DNA of 6,814 nucleotides from Methanomassiliicoccus sp. (GCA_020725985.1 DYTM01000076.1:1-6814), one strand, 5' to 3'. Positions 1-5,448 are shown, counted from the stretch's first letter. The notes: generated by a model not told the origin, from the sequence alone. Translations and numbers: made by a program.

Positions 1-816
1 CGACTTGTCGTATGCGCTGGGGAGGTCCTCACTCCGCCTGCATACGAGTGGCTCTCGAAGAAGGTCTTCGGGGACCGGATACCCGTGACGGACCACATGT
101 GGCAGACGGAAACCAGCGGACCGATAGTCGGCAATCCCCTCGGTATCGCAGTACTCCCGATTCTGCCGGGATCCGCGACGATCGCCCTCCCGGGCATCGA
201 GGTGGATATTGTCAACGACAAGGGAGAACCGCTTCCGGCAGGTGTCGAGGGCAACTTCGTCATCAGGAGGCCGTTCCCCGGCCTTACTCCCACAATATGG
301 AGGGATCCCGAGAGGTACAAGAGGGATTATTGGAGCAGGATTCCGGGCTGTTACTACACGGGGGACGGGGCTTCGAGGGACGAGAACGGATACATCTGGT
401 TCGTCGGCAGGTTCGACGAGATCATCAAGATATCTGCCCACAGGGTCGGGACGGTCGAGATTGAATCAGTCCTTCTCCTGCATCCCGCGGTGGCCGAGAC
501 GGCGGTGGTCGGGATTCCGGACGCGCTCAGGGGGGAGGTCGCCTTCGCCCTCGTCGTGCTCAAACCCGGAAATACGCCGTCCGAGCAGATGAAGGCCGAG
601 CTCAAGACACTCGTCAAGAAGAACATGGGCGCGGTCGTCGTCATTGGAGACATGGCATTCGTCAGCAGGCTCCCGAAGACGAGGAGCGGGAAGATCATGA
701 GACGGCTGATAAAGGCAGTCGTCTCGGACCAACCCCTCGGGGACACTTCGACGATCGAGGACCCGTCTGCAATCGAGGAAGTGAAGAAGGCAGCCGCTGC
801 CGCAGGGAAAAAGTAA
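1..816 (+). CDS. Acetyl/short-chain acyl-CoA synthetase (AMP-forming), C-terminal part, 5' truncated by the window
   Basis: ANL-superfamily adenylating enzyme. By family it converts acetate (or propionate), ATP and CoA to acyl-CoA, AMP and PPi in the cytoplasm. The frame is open from base 1 and ends at TAA 814-816, giving 271 visible residues; the N-terminal half lies upstream. Visible motifs (fragment numbering): WQTETSG at 34-40, whose Trp sits where acetate-specific enzymes place the wall of a small acyl pocket; YYTGDGA at 118-124; the hinge/A8 segment GRFDEIIKISAHRVGT at 136-151 with hinge Asp139; and LPKTRSGKIMRR at 224-235, whose Lys231 is the catalytic lysine that is reversibly acetylated in bacterial Acs. 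An oddity is Ala146 where Acs has Gly (SGHR becomes SAHR). The tail after residue 240 is short and ends Ala/Lys-rich. The next gene encodes a CoA-transferase with a GNAT domain, supporting an acyl-CoA role. Exact acyl specificity cannot be settled without the N-terminal pocket, so I give no symbol. Confidence 0.93.
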   Translation, partial: RLVVCAGEVLTPPAYEWLSKKVFGDRIPVTDHMWQTETSGPIVGNPLGIAVLPILPGSATIALPGIEVDIVNDKGEPLPAGVEGNFVIRRPFPGLTPTIWRDPERYKRDYWSRIPGCYYTGDGASRDENGYIWFVGRFDEIIKISAHRVGTVEIESVLLLHPAVAETAVVGIPDALRGEVAFALVVLKPGNTPSEQMKAELKTLVKKNMGAVVVIGDMAFVSRLPKTRSGKIMRRLIKAVVSDQPLGDTSTIEDPSAIEEVKKAAAAAGKK

Positions 817-863
817 CCGTCCCGCTCGAGGAATGGCAATCGGCCGACCGCACGGCAGCGAAT

Positions 864-878
864 GCGATCGAGGATCGC
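864..878. repeat. Perfect 6-bp inverted repeat (hairpin or operator candidate)
   Basis: GCGATC, a 3-base GAG spacer, then GATCGC. It lies 48 bases after the synthetase stop and about 25 bases upstream of the proposed TATA element of the next gene. No T-run follows it, so it is a weak terminator candidate; a protein-binding dyad is equally possible. A repeat this short can arise by chance. Confidence 0.4.
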
Positions 879-900
879 CCCCGACAACAAAACAGACATG

Positions 901-910
901 TTGAAATACT
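901..910 (+). promoter_or_regulatory. Possible TATA element for the CoA-transferase/GNAT gene
   Basis: An A/T-rich block (TTGAAATACT) in a GC-rich 127-base gap. It is preceded by an A-rich stretch (ACAACAAAACA, about 884-894) that could include a BRE. About 26 bases downstream of its centre would put the RNA start near 930-935, just ahead of or within the Shine-Dalgarno-like sequence and close to the TTG start at 944. The match to an archaeal TATA box is modest. Confidence 0.4.
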
Positions 911-927
911 GGCCTCAGTCATACGAT

Positions 928-940
928 AGGAGAGGGTGAG
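928..940 (+). promoter_or_regulatory. Ribosome binding site supporting the TTG start at 944
   Basis: AGGAGAGGGTGAG contains both an AGGAG and a GGTGA core, each complementary to the archaeal 16S rRNA 3' end. AGGAG lies 11 bases and GGTGA 4 bases from the TTG. No ATG is close by in frame, so this site decides the start. Confidence 0.65.
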
Positions 941-943
941 GCG

Positions 944-2800
944 TTGGCCCCAGACTGGAAGGAGCAATGGAAGAGCAAGTTGAAGACCCCCGAGGAGGCC
1001 GTCGACCTCATAGAGCGAGGGCAGAGGGTCTTCATAGGGACGGGATGCGGAGAACCGCAGACCCTGCTGAGGGCCCTCATCGCAAGAGCTGATCGCCTAG
1101 CTGACAACGAGATAGTTCAGACGATCTCGCTCGGCCTCACTCCCTATGCCGAGGAAAGGTTCACTGACAGATTCCGGCTGAACGCCTTCTTCATCGGCCC
1201 GAACCTTCGGTCGGCCATCAACGAAGGTCGGTCCGACTACACCCCCGTGTACCTGTCAGAGATTTCTCGCCTGCTCGAGGCGGGGAAGATCCCGATCGAC
1301 GTCGCCCTCATTCAGGTCTCCACTCCCGACGAGCACGGCTATTGCAGCTTCGGGGTGTCGGTTGATATCACCAAGACCGCGACCGGAGCCGCGAACGTCG
1401 TCATCGCCCAGGTGAACGAGCACATGCCCAGGGTTCTTGGGGACAGCTTCATCCACATCTCCGACCTCGACTTCGTGGTGGAAGGGAACGAGCTGTTGCT
1501 CGAATGGCGGGCCGATGACGGAGGGGGACAGGAAGAGACTGACAGAATCGGGAGGTTCGTTGCGGATCTGGTCGAGGACGGCTCGACGATCCAGATGGGA
1601 TACGGGTCGATTCCGGACGCGGTGCTCAGGCACTTGAAGGACAAGAAAGACCTCGGTGTCCACACCGAGATGTTCTCGGACGGGCTGATCGACCTCGTCA
1701 AGATGGGTGTCGTCAACGGGAGGAGGAAGACCGTCCACCAGGGGAAGATTGTCGCCTCGTTCTGCATGGGCACGCGGAGGCTCTACGAGTTTGTGGACAA
1801 CAACCCCGTCATCGAGTTTCACCCGTCCAGCTACACGAACGATCCCTGTCTCATCGGCAGGCACGACGGCATGGTGGCGATCAACTCCGCCCTCGAGGTG
1901 GACCTCACGGGTCAGGTCTGCGCTGATCAGATAGGGTACATGTTCTACTCCGGCCTTGGCGGCCAAGTGGACTTCATGAGGGGAGCGGCAAGATCCAAGG
2001 GGGGGAAGCCCATCATCGCCCTTCCGTCCACTGCTCAGGAGACGGCAGTTTCGAGGATAGTCCCCCGGCTGTCGGAGGGGGCGGGTGTGACGACGACGCG
2101 GGGCGACGTCCGCTACGTCGTGACCGAGCACGGCGTGGCCGATCTCCACGGGAAGAGCATAATGCAGAGGGCCCTCGCAATGATCAACATCGCCCACCCG
2201 AAGTTCCGGGAGGAACTCATGGCTGCGGCGAAATTCCATCGATACGTCTTCCTGGACCAGTCCGAGGTCCCGTACCGGGGCCTCCCCTATCCGCAGGAAT
2301 ATGAGACCTACAGGACCATAGAGGGCGTTCAGGTGTTCTTCCGCCCCATCAAGCCGACGGACGAGGAGATGATGAAGGACCTCTTCTACTCCTTTTCCGA
2401 GCAGTCCATCTACCAGCGATTCATGGGGCCGAAGATGGCGATGCCCCATCGGGAGCTGCAGCACTTCGTCAACGTCGACTACGATGCCAAGATCGCGATC
2501 GTGGCGATCGTGAGGGAGAAGGAGAGGTCGCGGATTATTGCCGTAGGGAGATACGATCTCGATAGAAGGACGGGGGTTGCGGAGGTCGCTTTTGCGGTCA
2601 ACGACGATTGGCAGAACAAGCGCATCGGGACTACTTTGATGGATATCCTGGTCCGGATCGGAAGGGAGCGGGGGATAAAGGCGTTCGCCGCCGAGGTCTT
2701 TGCGGAGAACAGACCGATGCTGAACCTCTTCCACTCCTCCGGACTCAAGGTGGAGACGAAGTACGAGGGGAATACCTACCTGCTGCACATGCCGCTCTAG
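944..2800 (+). CDS. Acetyl-CoA hydrolase/CoA-transferase fused to a C-terminal GNAT N-acetyltransferase domain
   Basis: 618-residue two-domain protein. Residues about 8-440 form a family I CoA-transferase of the acetyl-CoA hydrolase/4-hydroxybutyrate CoA-transferase type, which moves CoA between carboxylic acids through a glutamyl-CoA thioester. IQMGYGSIPDAV (216-227) and GVHTEMFSDG (238-247) carry the expected catalytic Glu242, and GLGGQVDFMRGA (337-348) is the conserved C-lobe motif. Residues about 460-618 form a GNAT fold: the start VFFRPIKPTD is typical, and FAVNDDWQNKRIGTTLM (550-566) is motif A with the Q-x-x-x-I-G-T acetyl-CoA pyrophosphate loop. This resembles the catalytic domain of Pat-type protein acetyltransferases. 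TTG is chosen for its strong ribosome site. The gene follows an acyl-CoA synthetase in the same direction but seems to have its own promoter. The fusion architecture is known from annotated genomes; its substrate is not. Which acid is used (acetate, propionate, succinate or 4-hydroxybutyrate) cannot be read from sequence. Confidence 0.93.
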   Translation: MAPDWKEQWKSKLKTPEEAVDLIERGQRVFIGTGCGEPQTLLRALIARADRLADNEIVQTISLGLTPYAEERFTDRFRLNAFFIGPNLRSAINEGRSDYTPVYLSEISRLLEAGKIPIDVALIQVSTPDEHGYCSFGVSVDITKTATGAANVVIAQVNEHMPRVLGDSFIHISDLDFVVEGNELLLEWRADDGGGQEETDRIGRFVADLVEDGSTIQMGYGSIPDAVLRHLKDKKDLGVHTEMFSDGLIDLVKMGVVNGRRKTVHQGKIVASFCMGTRRLYEFVDNNPVIEFHPSSYTNDPCLIGRHDGMVAINSALEVDLTGQVCADQIGYMFYSGLGGQVDFMRGAARSKGGKPIIALPSTAQETAVSRIVPRLSEGAGVTTTRGDVRYVVTEHGVADLHGKSIMQRALAMINIAHPKFREELMAAAKFHRYVFLDQSEVPYRGLPYPQEYETYRTIEGVQVFFRPIKPTDEEMMKDLFYSFSEQSIYQRFMGPKMAMPHRELQHFVNVDYDAKIAIVAIVREKERSRIIAVGRYDLDRRTGVAEVAFAVNDDWQNKRIGTTLMDILVRIGRERGIKAFAAEVFAENRPMLNLFHSSGLKVETKYEGNTYLLHMPL

Positions 2801-2836
2801 TCCTATGCCCTCCAGCAAACGCTGATTGATTCTGGA

Positions 2837-3319
2837 CTACCTGATCCTCTCCACCCTACCGACGTAACTTGCGATCTGGGCGGCGTGATCCGCCTCTTCC
2901 CGTATGAGGTGGTCGAGCGTGGAGAAGAAGAGGGGTGCATCGCCCTCCTCCACAAGCCTCGACATGTCCGACGCCTTGAGGGCATCCCGGATGTTGAGAT
3001 AGATGTCGTAGGCGAGCTTCTCGTATCTTGAAAGGTCCATCATAATCTCGAATTCCGTCTTGTTCTTGAAATTGAAGGCGTGGGGTTGAAGCGGTGCGGT
3101 CTCAGAGCTCGAGGGCCTCTTCGTCTTCGAAATGAGGTCCTCGACCATCGACTTGTGCTTCTCCGACTCTGAAATCAACTCGAAGACGACGTCCCTGAAT
3201 TCGTCTTTCTTGAGGTTGATGTAACCCTCCCACTGGGATATCGATTCGAAGCCAGCCTCGATTTCCAGAGCCTTTCGGAGAAAGTTTGCCAGCTCGTCAC
3301 CCGATCTGATTTCCACCAT
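2837..3319 (-). CDS. Divergent ferritin-like (four-helix, possible diiron) protein
   Basis: 160-residue, mostly helical, soluble protein with no signal peptide. I assign it to the ferritin/rubrerythrin-like superfamily from the helix and ligand pattern. Helix A holds candidate Glu21 or Glu25, helix B ESEKH at 51-55, helix C SRYEKLAYDIY (97-107) with Glu100, and helix D REEADH at 140-145 with a proper ExxH (Glu142, His145). The first ExxH is imperfect: the residue three before His55 is Ser52, with Glu at 51 and 53, so iron binding may be altered. A 20-residue Ser/Thr/Pro/Lys-rich linker (about 65-85) separates the two helical pairs. There is no rubredoxin CxxC tail. The open frame extends upstream to an ATG at 3388, but a TATA box lies inside that extension, so ATG 3319 is preferred. 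It converges on the CoA-transferase gene with 36 bases between and sits next to a bacterioferritin-like gene on the same strand. Role in iron storage or peroxide defence is inferred. Confidence 0.78.
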   Translation of the reverse strand: MVEIRSGDELANFLRKALEIEAGFESISQWEGYINLKKDEFRDVVFELISESEKHKSMVEDLISKTKRPSSSETAPLQPHAFNFKNKTEFEIMMDLSRYEKLAYDIYLNIRDALKASDMSRLVEEGDAPLFFSTLDHLIREEADHAAQIASYVGRVERIR

Positions 3320-3346
3320 CAGAACCCCAATCAAATGACGCAATCC

Positions 3347-3357
3347 GAGTATATAAG
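3347..3357 (-). promoter_or_regulatory. TATA box of the divergent ferritin-like gene
   Basis: On the minus strand this reads CTTATATACTC, a near-ideal archaeal TATA box, preceded by GGCCGAAT as a possible BRE. Its centre is about 34 bases from ATG 3319. Initiation about 26 bases downstream gives a leader of roughly 8 bases, so the mRNA would be almost leaderless. This is the main reason for rejecting the upstream in-frame ATG at 3388. Confidence 0.75.
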
Positions 3358-3398
3358 ATTCGGCCTTTGAACTTCGGCTGGAAGGCATTGCTGGATGC

Positions 3399-3421
3399 GT
3401 GTGACGGGTTAGGATTCACAC
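3399..3421. repeat. Inverted repeat GTGTGA-N11-TCACAC upstream of the ferritin-like promoter
   Basis: Perfect 6-bp arms at 3399-3404 and 3416-3421, 17 bases centre to centre, so nearly two helical turns apart on one face of the DNA. It lies about 40-65 bases upstream of the TATA box at 3347-3357 on the minus strand, a plausible activator or repressor site. It overlaps a second dyad (CGGGT 3405-3409 with ACCCG 3420-3424). The regulator is unknown. The rest of the gap between the two ferritin-like genes (3320-3578) shows only the T-run terminator near 3480 and no credible gene. Confidence 0.4.
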
Positions 3422-3479
3422 CCGGACCTTGCCAGCTGCTTCACGCGAAATCATGCTACTGAGCGGGTGCTAAACGTGG

Positions 3480-3486
3480 AAAAAAA
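3480..3486 (-). terminator. Oligo-T terminator of the bacterioferritin-like gene
   Basis: On the minus strand seven consecutive T residues follow an AT-rich run (ATTTCTCA), 93 bases after the stop of the bacterioferritin-like gene. Archaeal RNA polymerase terminates at such T-runs without needing a hairpin. It would also keep that transcript from reading into the next ferritin-like gene, which has its own TATA box. Confidence 0.6.
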
Positions 3487-3578
3487 TGAGAAATGAATAG
3501 AGCGCTTGCCAGAGGAAGTGCAATGCTCCCGCTCCCGTTCGCGCATGACGAAGCGATTCGGCAGTCTCCAGGACCTCT

Positions 3579-4007
3579 CTACTTCTTCTTTCTTCCTTCC
3601 TTCAGCGAGGTGAAGAAGTCGTGGTGCTCCTCTTCGTCCTCGAGGATCTCCTCGAAGATGAACCTGGTGGTGACATCCCCCTCGTCCTCGGCTACCTTCT
3701 CGATCTCCTTGTAGAGCACCATGGCCTCAATCTCCGCCTTGATGTCGTTGTCCACCATTGCTAAGAGCTCTCCCCCAACGTCGATCGGCGCAGGCTTGGT
3801 CGTCGGAACTCCGCCGAGATACCAGAGCCTCTCCGCGATCTTCTCAGCATGCTTCATCTCAGTGATCGCGATGTTCTTGAGTTCGCCAGTCACCGCAAAG
3901 TGCTCGGGACCTGCCACTTGCACGTGCTGCCACATATACTGTACGGCGACCTGAATCTCCCTTGCAATCGCCTTGTTCAATAGGTCTTTCAGTTTCTGTG
4001 ATGTCAA
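3579..4007 (-). CDS. Bacterioferritin-like diiron ferritin family protein
   Basis: 142-residue soluble four-helix protein. The family oxidises Fe(II) at a diiron centre with O2 or H2O2 and stores it in 24-subunit cages. All six ferroxidase ligands can be placed by comparison with bacterioferritin: Glu17, Glu50, His53 (EMKH at 50-53), Glu92, Glu125 and His128 (DEEEHHDF at 124-131). Met51 falls at the position of the bacterioferritin haem-ligand Met, so haem binding between subunits is possible but not shown. Length is somewhat below the usual 155-160 because the C-terminal fifth helix is missing; the tail ends in GRKKK, so cage assembly may differ. The start is TTG, supported by AGGAGG exactly 7 bases upstream. 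It has its own TATA box at 4073-4082 and a T-run terminator at 3480-3486, so it is probably monocistronic. The neighbour at 2837-3319 is a second, divergent ferritin-like protein. Confidence 0.9.
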   Translation of the reverse strand: MTSQKLKDLLNKAIAREIQVAVQYMWQHVQVAGPEHFAVTGELKNIAITEMKHAEKIAERLWYLGGVPTTKPAPIDVGGELLAMVDNDIKAEIEAMVLYKEIEKVAEDEGDVTTRFIFEEILEDEEEHHDFFTSLKEGRKKK

Positions 4008-4014
4008 GTGAATT

Positions 4015-4020
4015 CCTCCT
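4015..4020 (-). promoter_or_regulatory. Shine-Dalgarno sequence deciding the TTG start of the bacterioferritin-like gene
   Basis: On the minus strand AGGAGG sits 7 bases before TTG 4007-4005, an optimal distance. No ATG in frame is similarly placed, so the TTG start is well supported. Confidence 0.8.
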
Positions 4021-4029
4021 CACTTGCCC

Positions 4030-4044
4030 TGCATCATCCATGCA
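4030..4044 (-). repeat. Leader hairpin candidate before the bacterioferritin-like ribosome site
   Basis: TGCAT-N5-ATGCA, perfect 5-bp arms, lies in the predicted 5' leader directly upstream of AGGAGG (4015-4020). A competing pairing, CTTGC (minus strand, 4046-4042) with GCAAG (4027-4023), uses one of the same arms. Either could affect translation, but the arms are short and chance is possible. Confidence 0.3.
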
Positions 4045-4072
4045 AGGATGAAAGCACTATTCCAGCTGAGAG

Positions 4073-4082
4073 CTAATAAATC
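4073..4082 (-). promoter_or_regulatory. TATA box of the bacterioferritin-like gene
   Basis: The minus strand reads GATTTATTAG, preceded by CCAAAA as a possible BRE. Initiation about 26 bases from its centre would fall near 4050, leaving a leader of about 43 bases that carries the Shine-Dalgarno sequence at 4015-4020. Confidence 0.65.
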
Positions 4083-4083
4083 T

Positions 4084-4125
4084 TTTGGAGAGCTATCTGG
4101 ACCGCTCCACCTTCGACTCTCCAAA
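4084..4125. repeat. 9-bp inverted repeat between the CorA-like stop and the bacterioferritin-like TATA box
   Basis: TTTGGAGAG at 4084-4092 and CTCTCCAAA at 4117-4125 are perfect complements around a 24-base loop; the stem can be lengthened by a G-U and a C-G pair to 4082 and 4127. A small TGGA/TCCA stem lies in the loop. On the minus strand it begins about 8 bases after the CorA-like stop and ends at the BRE/TATA of the next gene. It may be a 3' hairpin of the CorA-like mRNA, an operator for the ferritin promoter, or both. No T-run follows. Confidence 0.55.
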
Positions 4126-4132
4126 GGTGCTT

Positions 4133-5302
4133 TCAGAGTTTCGATACCTCTTCTGCGCTCGCGGGGATGATGACCCTCCTCTTGACCCACCAGTATGCGA
4201 GGAAGGTGGCGTTCACCGTCGAGAGTATCAGAACCAGCATCGCCCAGAGGAGGGTGGTGGAATCCACACCGAACGCGAAACCGAATATCGTGGCCAGAGT
4301 GTTCGGAACGAGGACAGCGGTGCCGAGTATCGTGAGCCACGTCATCACCAATGCCATCCGGTTGTTCAGTATCTGGAGCTGGTTGTTGTAGAGGGCCTGC
4401 AGCACTTCGAGTCCGGACGCGAGAACTTCGGACATGTGCTCGCTCAGCTCGATCTGTCGGTTCACATCGTCCGCCAGGAGCCCGATCTTCGCGAGGACCT
4501 TTGGATTGTCCGTCACCAGATCTGCGTCGCCGTATCTGAGCGAATGAATGACATCCAGGGTTCTCCAGAGAGTGTTCAGGTAGGTGATCAGCGCGTGCTT
4601 GATCTGGTATATATGGCGGCCGATCTCCATCCGAGGGGACTTCGGATCGAGAAGAGTCTCGCTCATCTTGTCGCCCTGCTCCTCGATCTCCCTCAGGTGC
4701 TCGAAGTTCCTCGAATTGGTCTCGTCGATAATCCGGACGAGCATCGTGGTCAGCTTGTCCTCCGCGGCCATCGACTCCGGCAGCTTCCTTATGTATGAGT
4801 CGGCGTACCTTGCGAATGCGACGAGCCTGACGACTTCTTTGCTATGGATCGTGACTATCAGTCCCTTCCGGACCAGAATGAGGAGGGGGTAGACCTTCAG
4901 TTCCAGCCCCTCCGCCCGCACCGCGGGCAGCATGATTCCCATCTCCACCTCCCTGTCCTCGAAGGTGGCATAGTAACCGCCAAGAAGTGTCGGAACGAGG
5001 GAATCCCCGAAGCCGAGCTTCGTCGCGATCTCGGTCCCTTCCGTATCAAAATCATCCACGGTGAAGTTGATCCAGGACAGCGCCGAGTTCTGCAGGGCCA
5101 TCATTACATCTTCGGGAGACGATCCGGAGAGCTTCATGGTCTTCCCTGGGGAGGTGAGAGCGACGCAGACCACCTTCGCCTTCCTGGAGTCTCCGTTGTT
5201 GATTTCGCTTGCTCCAGAAACGCCTCGCGCACCGTTGCCGGGTGCCCCCTGGCTGTTCGCGAGACCTGCAGCAACCTTCTGGTCCACAGGATCACTCTTC
5301 AA
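4133..5302 (-). CDS. CorA-type divalent cation transporter homologue lacking the GMN motif
   Basis: 389-residue protein with CorA (2-TM-GxN family) layout: a cytoplasmic N-terminal alpha/beta domain (about 42-180), a long helical stalk (about 180-315, predicted coiled coil) and two C-terminal membrane helices (about 316-341 and 350-371) followed by a basic cytoplasmic tail (KRR 374-376). The family forms homopentameric Mg2+ (also Co2+ or Ni2+) channels. The signature loop after TM1, normally YGMN, reads FGFAFG at 340-345, so the Met-Asn pair of the selectivity filter is missing. The preceding VPNTLATIFG (332-341) fits the family's proline-containing TM1. Residues 1-41 are Gly/Ala/Ser/Asn-rich and probably disordered, or the real start may be further inside. 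TTG 5302 is the first start codon after an in-frame TGA; its ribosome site is poor. A TATA-like element stands at 5346-5352. It diverges from the DUF998-type gene. It could carry another ion or act as a non-transporting sensor. Confidence 0.82.
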   Translation of the reverse strand: MKSDPVDQKVAAGLANSQGAPGNGARGVSGASEINNGDSRKAKVVCVALTSPGKTMKLSGSSPEDVMMALQNSALSWINFTVDDFDTEGTEIATKLGFGDSLVPTLLGGYYATFEDREVEMGIMLPAVRAEGLELKVYPLLILVRKGLIVTIHSKEVVRLVAFARYADSYIRKLPESMAAEDKLTTMLVRIIDETNSRNFEHLREIEEQGDKMSETLLDPKSPRMEIGRHIYQIKHALITYLNTLWRTLDVIHSLRYGDADLVTDNPKVLAKIGLLADDVNRQIELSEHMSEVLASGLEVLQALYNNQLQILNNRMALVMTWLTILGTAVLVPNTLATIFGFAFGVDSTTLLWAMLVLILSTVNATFLAYWWVKRRVIIPASAEEVSKL

Positions 5303-5340
5303 TCTCGTCTCGACGCCGAGATAGGAACCCGCAGCACTTC

Positions 5341-5392
5341 ATCACCCAATAAGGTTTCGCCCTGCCCTCGTGTCCGAAACCGAGGAGGTGAT
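5341..5392. repeat. Nested inverted repeat between divergent CorA-like and DUF998-type genes
   Basis: Inner arms GGTTTCG (5353-5359) and CGAAACC (5375-5381) are 7-bp perfect complements with a 15-base spacer. Outer arms ATCACC (5341-5346) and GGTGAT (5387-5392) are also perfect and share nearly the same centre (about 5366.5). The left half overlaps the BRE/TATA-like sequence of the minus-strand gene, and the right half lies about 30 bases upstream of the plus-strand TATA box. It is upstream of both predicted RNA starts, so it is better explained as a DNA operator than as an RNA hairpin. Confidence 0.55.
5346..5359 (-). promoter_or_regulatory. BRE/TATA-like promoter of the CorA-like gene
   Basis: The minus strand reads CGAAACC (BRE-like) followed by TTATTGG (TATA-like, 5352-5346). 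Initiation about 26 bases on would fall near 5323, some 20 bases before TTG 5302. The TATA match is imperfect. Confidence 0.5.
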
Positions 5393-5418
5393 CAGGACAT
5401 CCAGAATCCAACGCTACG

Positions 5419-5428
5419 GAGATATAGG
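5419..5428 (+). promoter_or_regulatory. TATA box giving a leaderless DUF998-type transcript
   Basis: GAGATATAGG is centred near 5424, about 25 bases before ATG 5449. Archaeal initiation 25-27 bases downstream would place the RNA start at or within a base or two of the ATG. No Shine-Dalgarno sequence precedes the ATG, which fits a leaderless mRNA. Confidence 0.6.
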
Positions 5429-5448
5429 CTCCGCTCCATTACTACGAG

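Noticed and set aside
354..899. 181-residue minus-strand open frame opposite the synthetase
   Set aside because: It is the shadow of a strongly conserved coding region and has no promoter or ribosome site of its own.
1256..2818. 520-residue open frame on the minus strand across the CoA-transferase/GNAT gene
   Set aside because: It is antisense to a gene with full family motifs, has low-complexity His/Arg/Val/Asp-rich composition, shows no recognisable domain, and is a usual by-product of GC-rich coding sequence.
3399..3424. Possible tRNA T-arm (stem-loop with ATTCAC-like loop)
   Set aside because: The loop is 10 bases rather than 7, and no acceptor, D-arm or anticodon arm could be fitted on either strand.
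3493..3714. 73-residue plus-strand open frame in the gap between the ferritin-like genes
   Set aside because: Most of it is antisense to the bacterioferritin-like gene, with Ser-rich shadow composition and no clear ribosome site.
4085..4798. 237-residue plus-strand open frame opposite the CorA-like gene
   Set aside because: It overlaps the membrane protein gene entirely, its composition is charged and lacks motifs, and it would start inside the ferritin promoter hairpin.
5382..5393. Very strong Shine-Dalgarno-like sequence GAGGAGGTGATC on the plus strand
   Set aside because: No start codon lies within a usable distance downstream and no credible frame begins there. It is probably the right arm of the dyad, though a relic of a lost gene start cannot be excluded.
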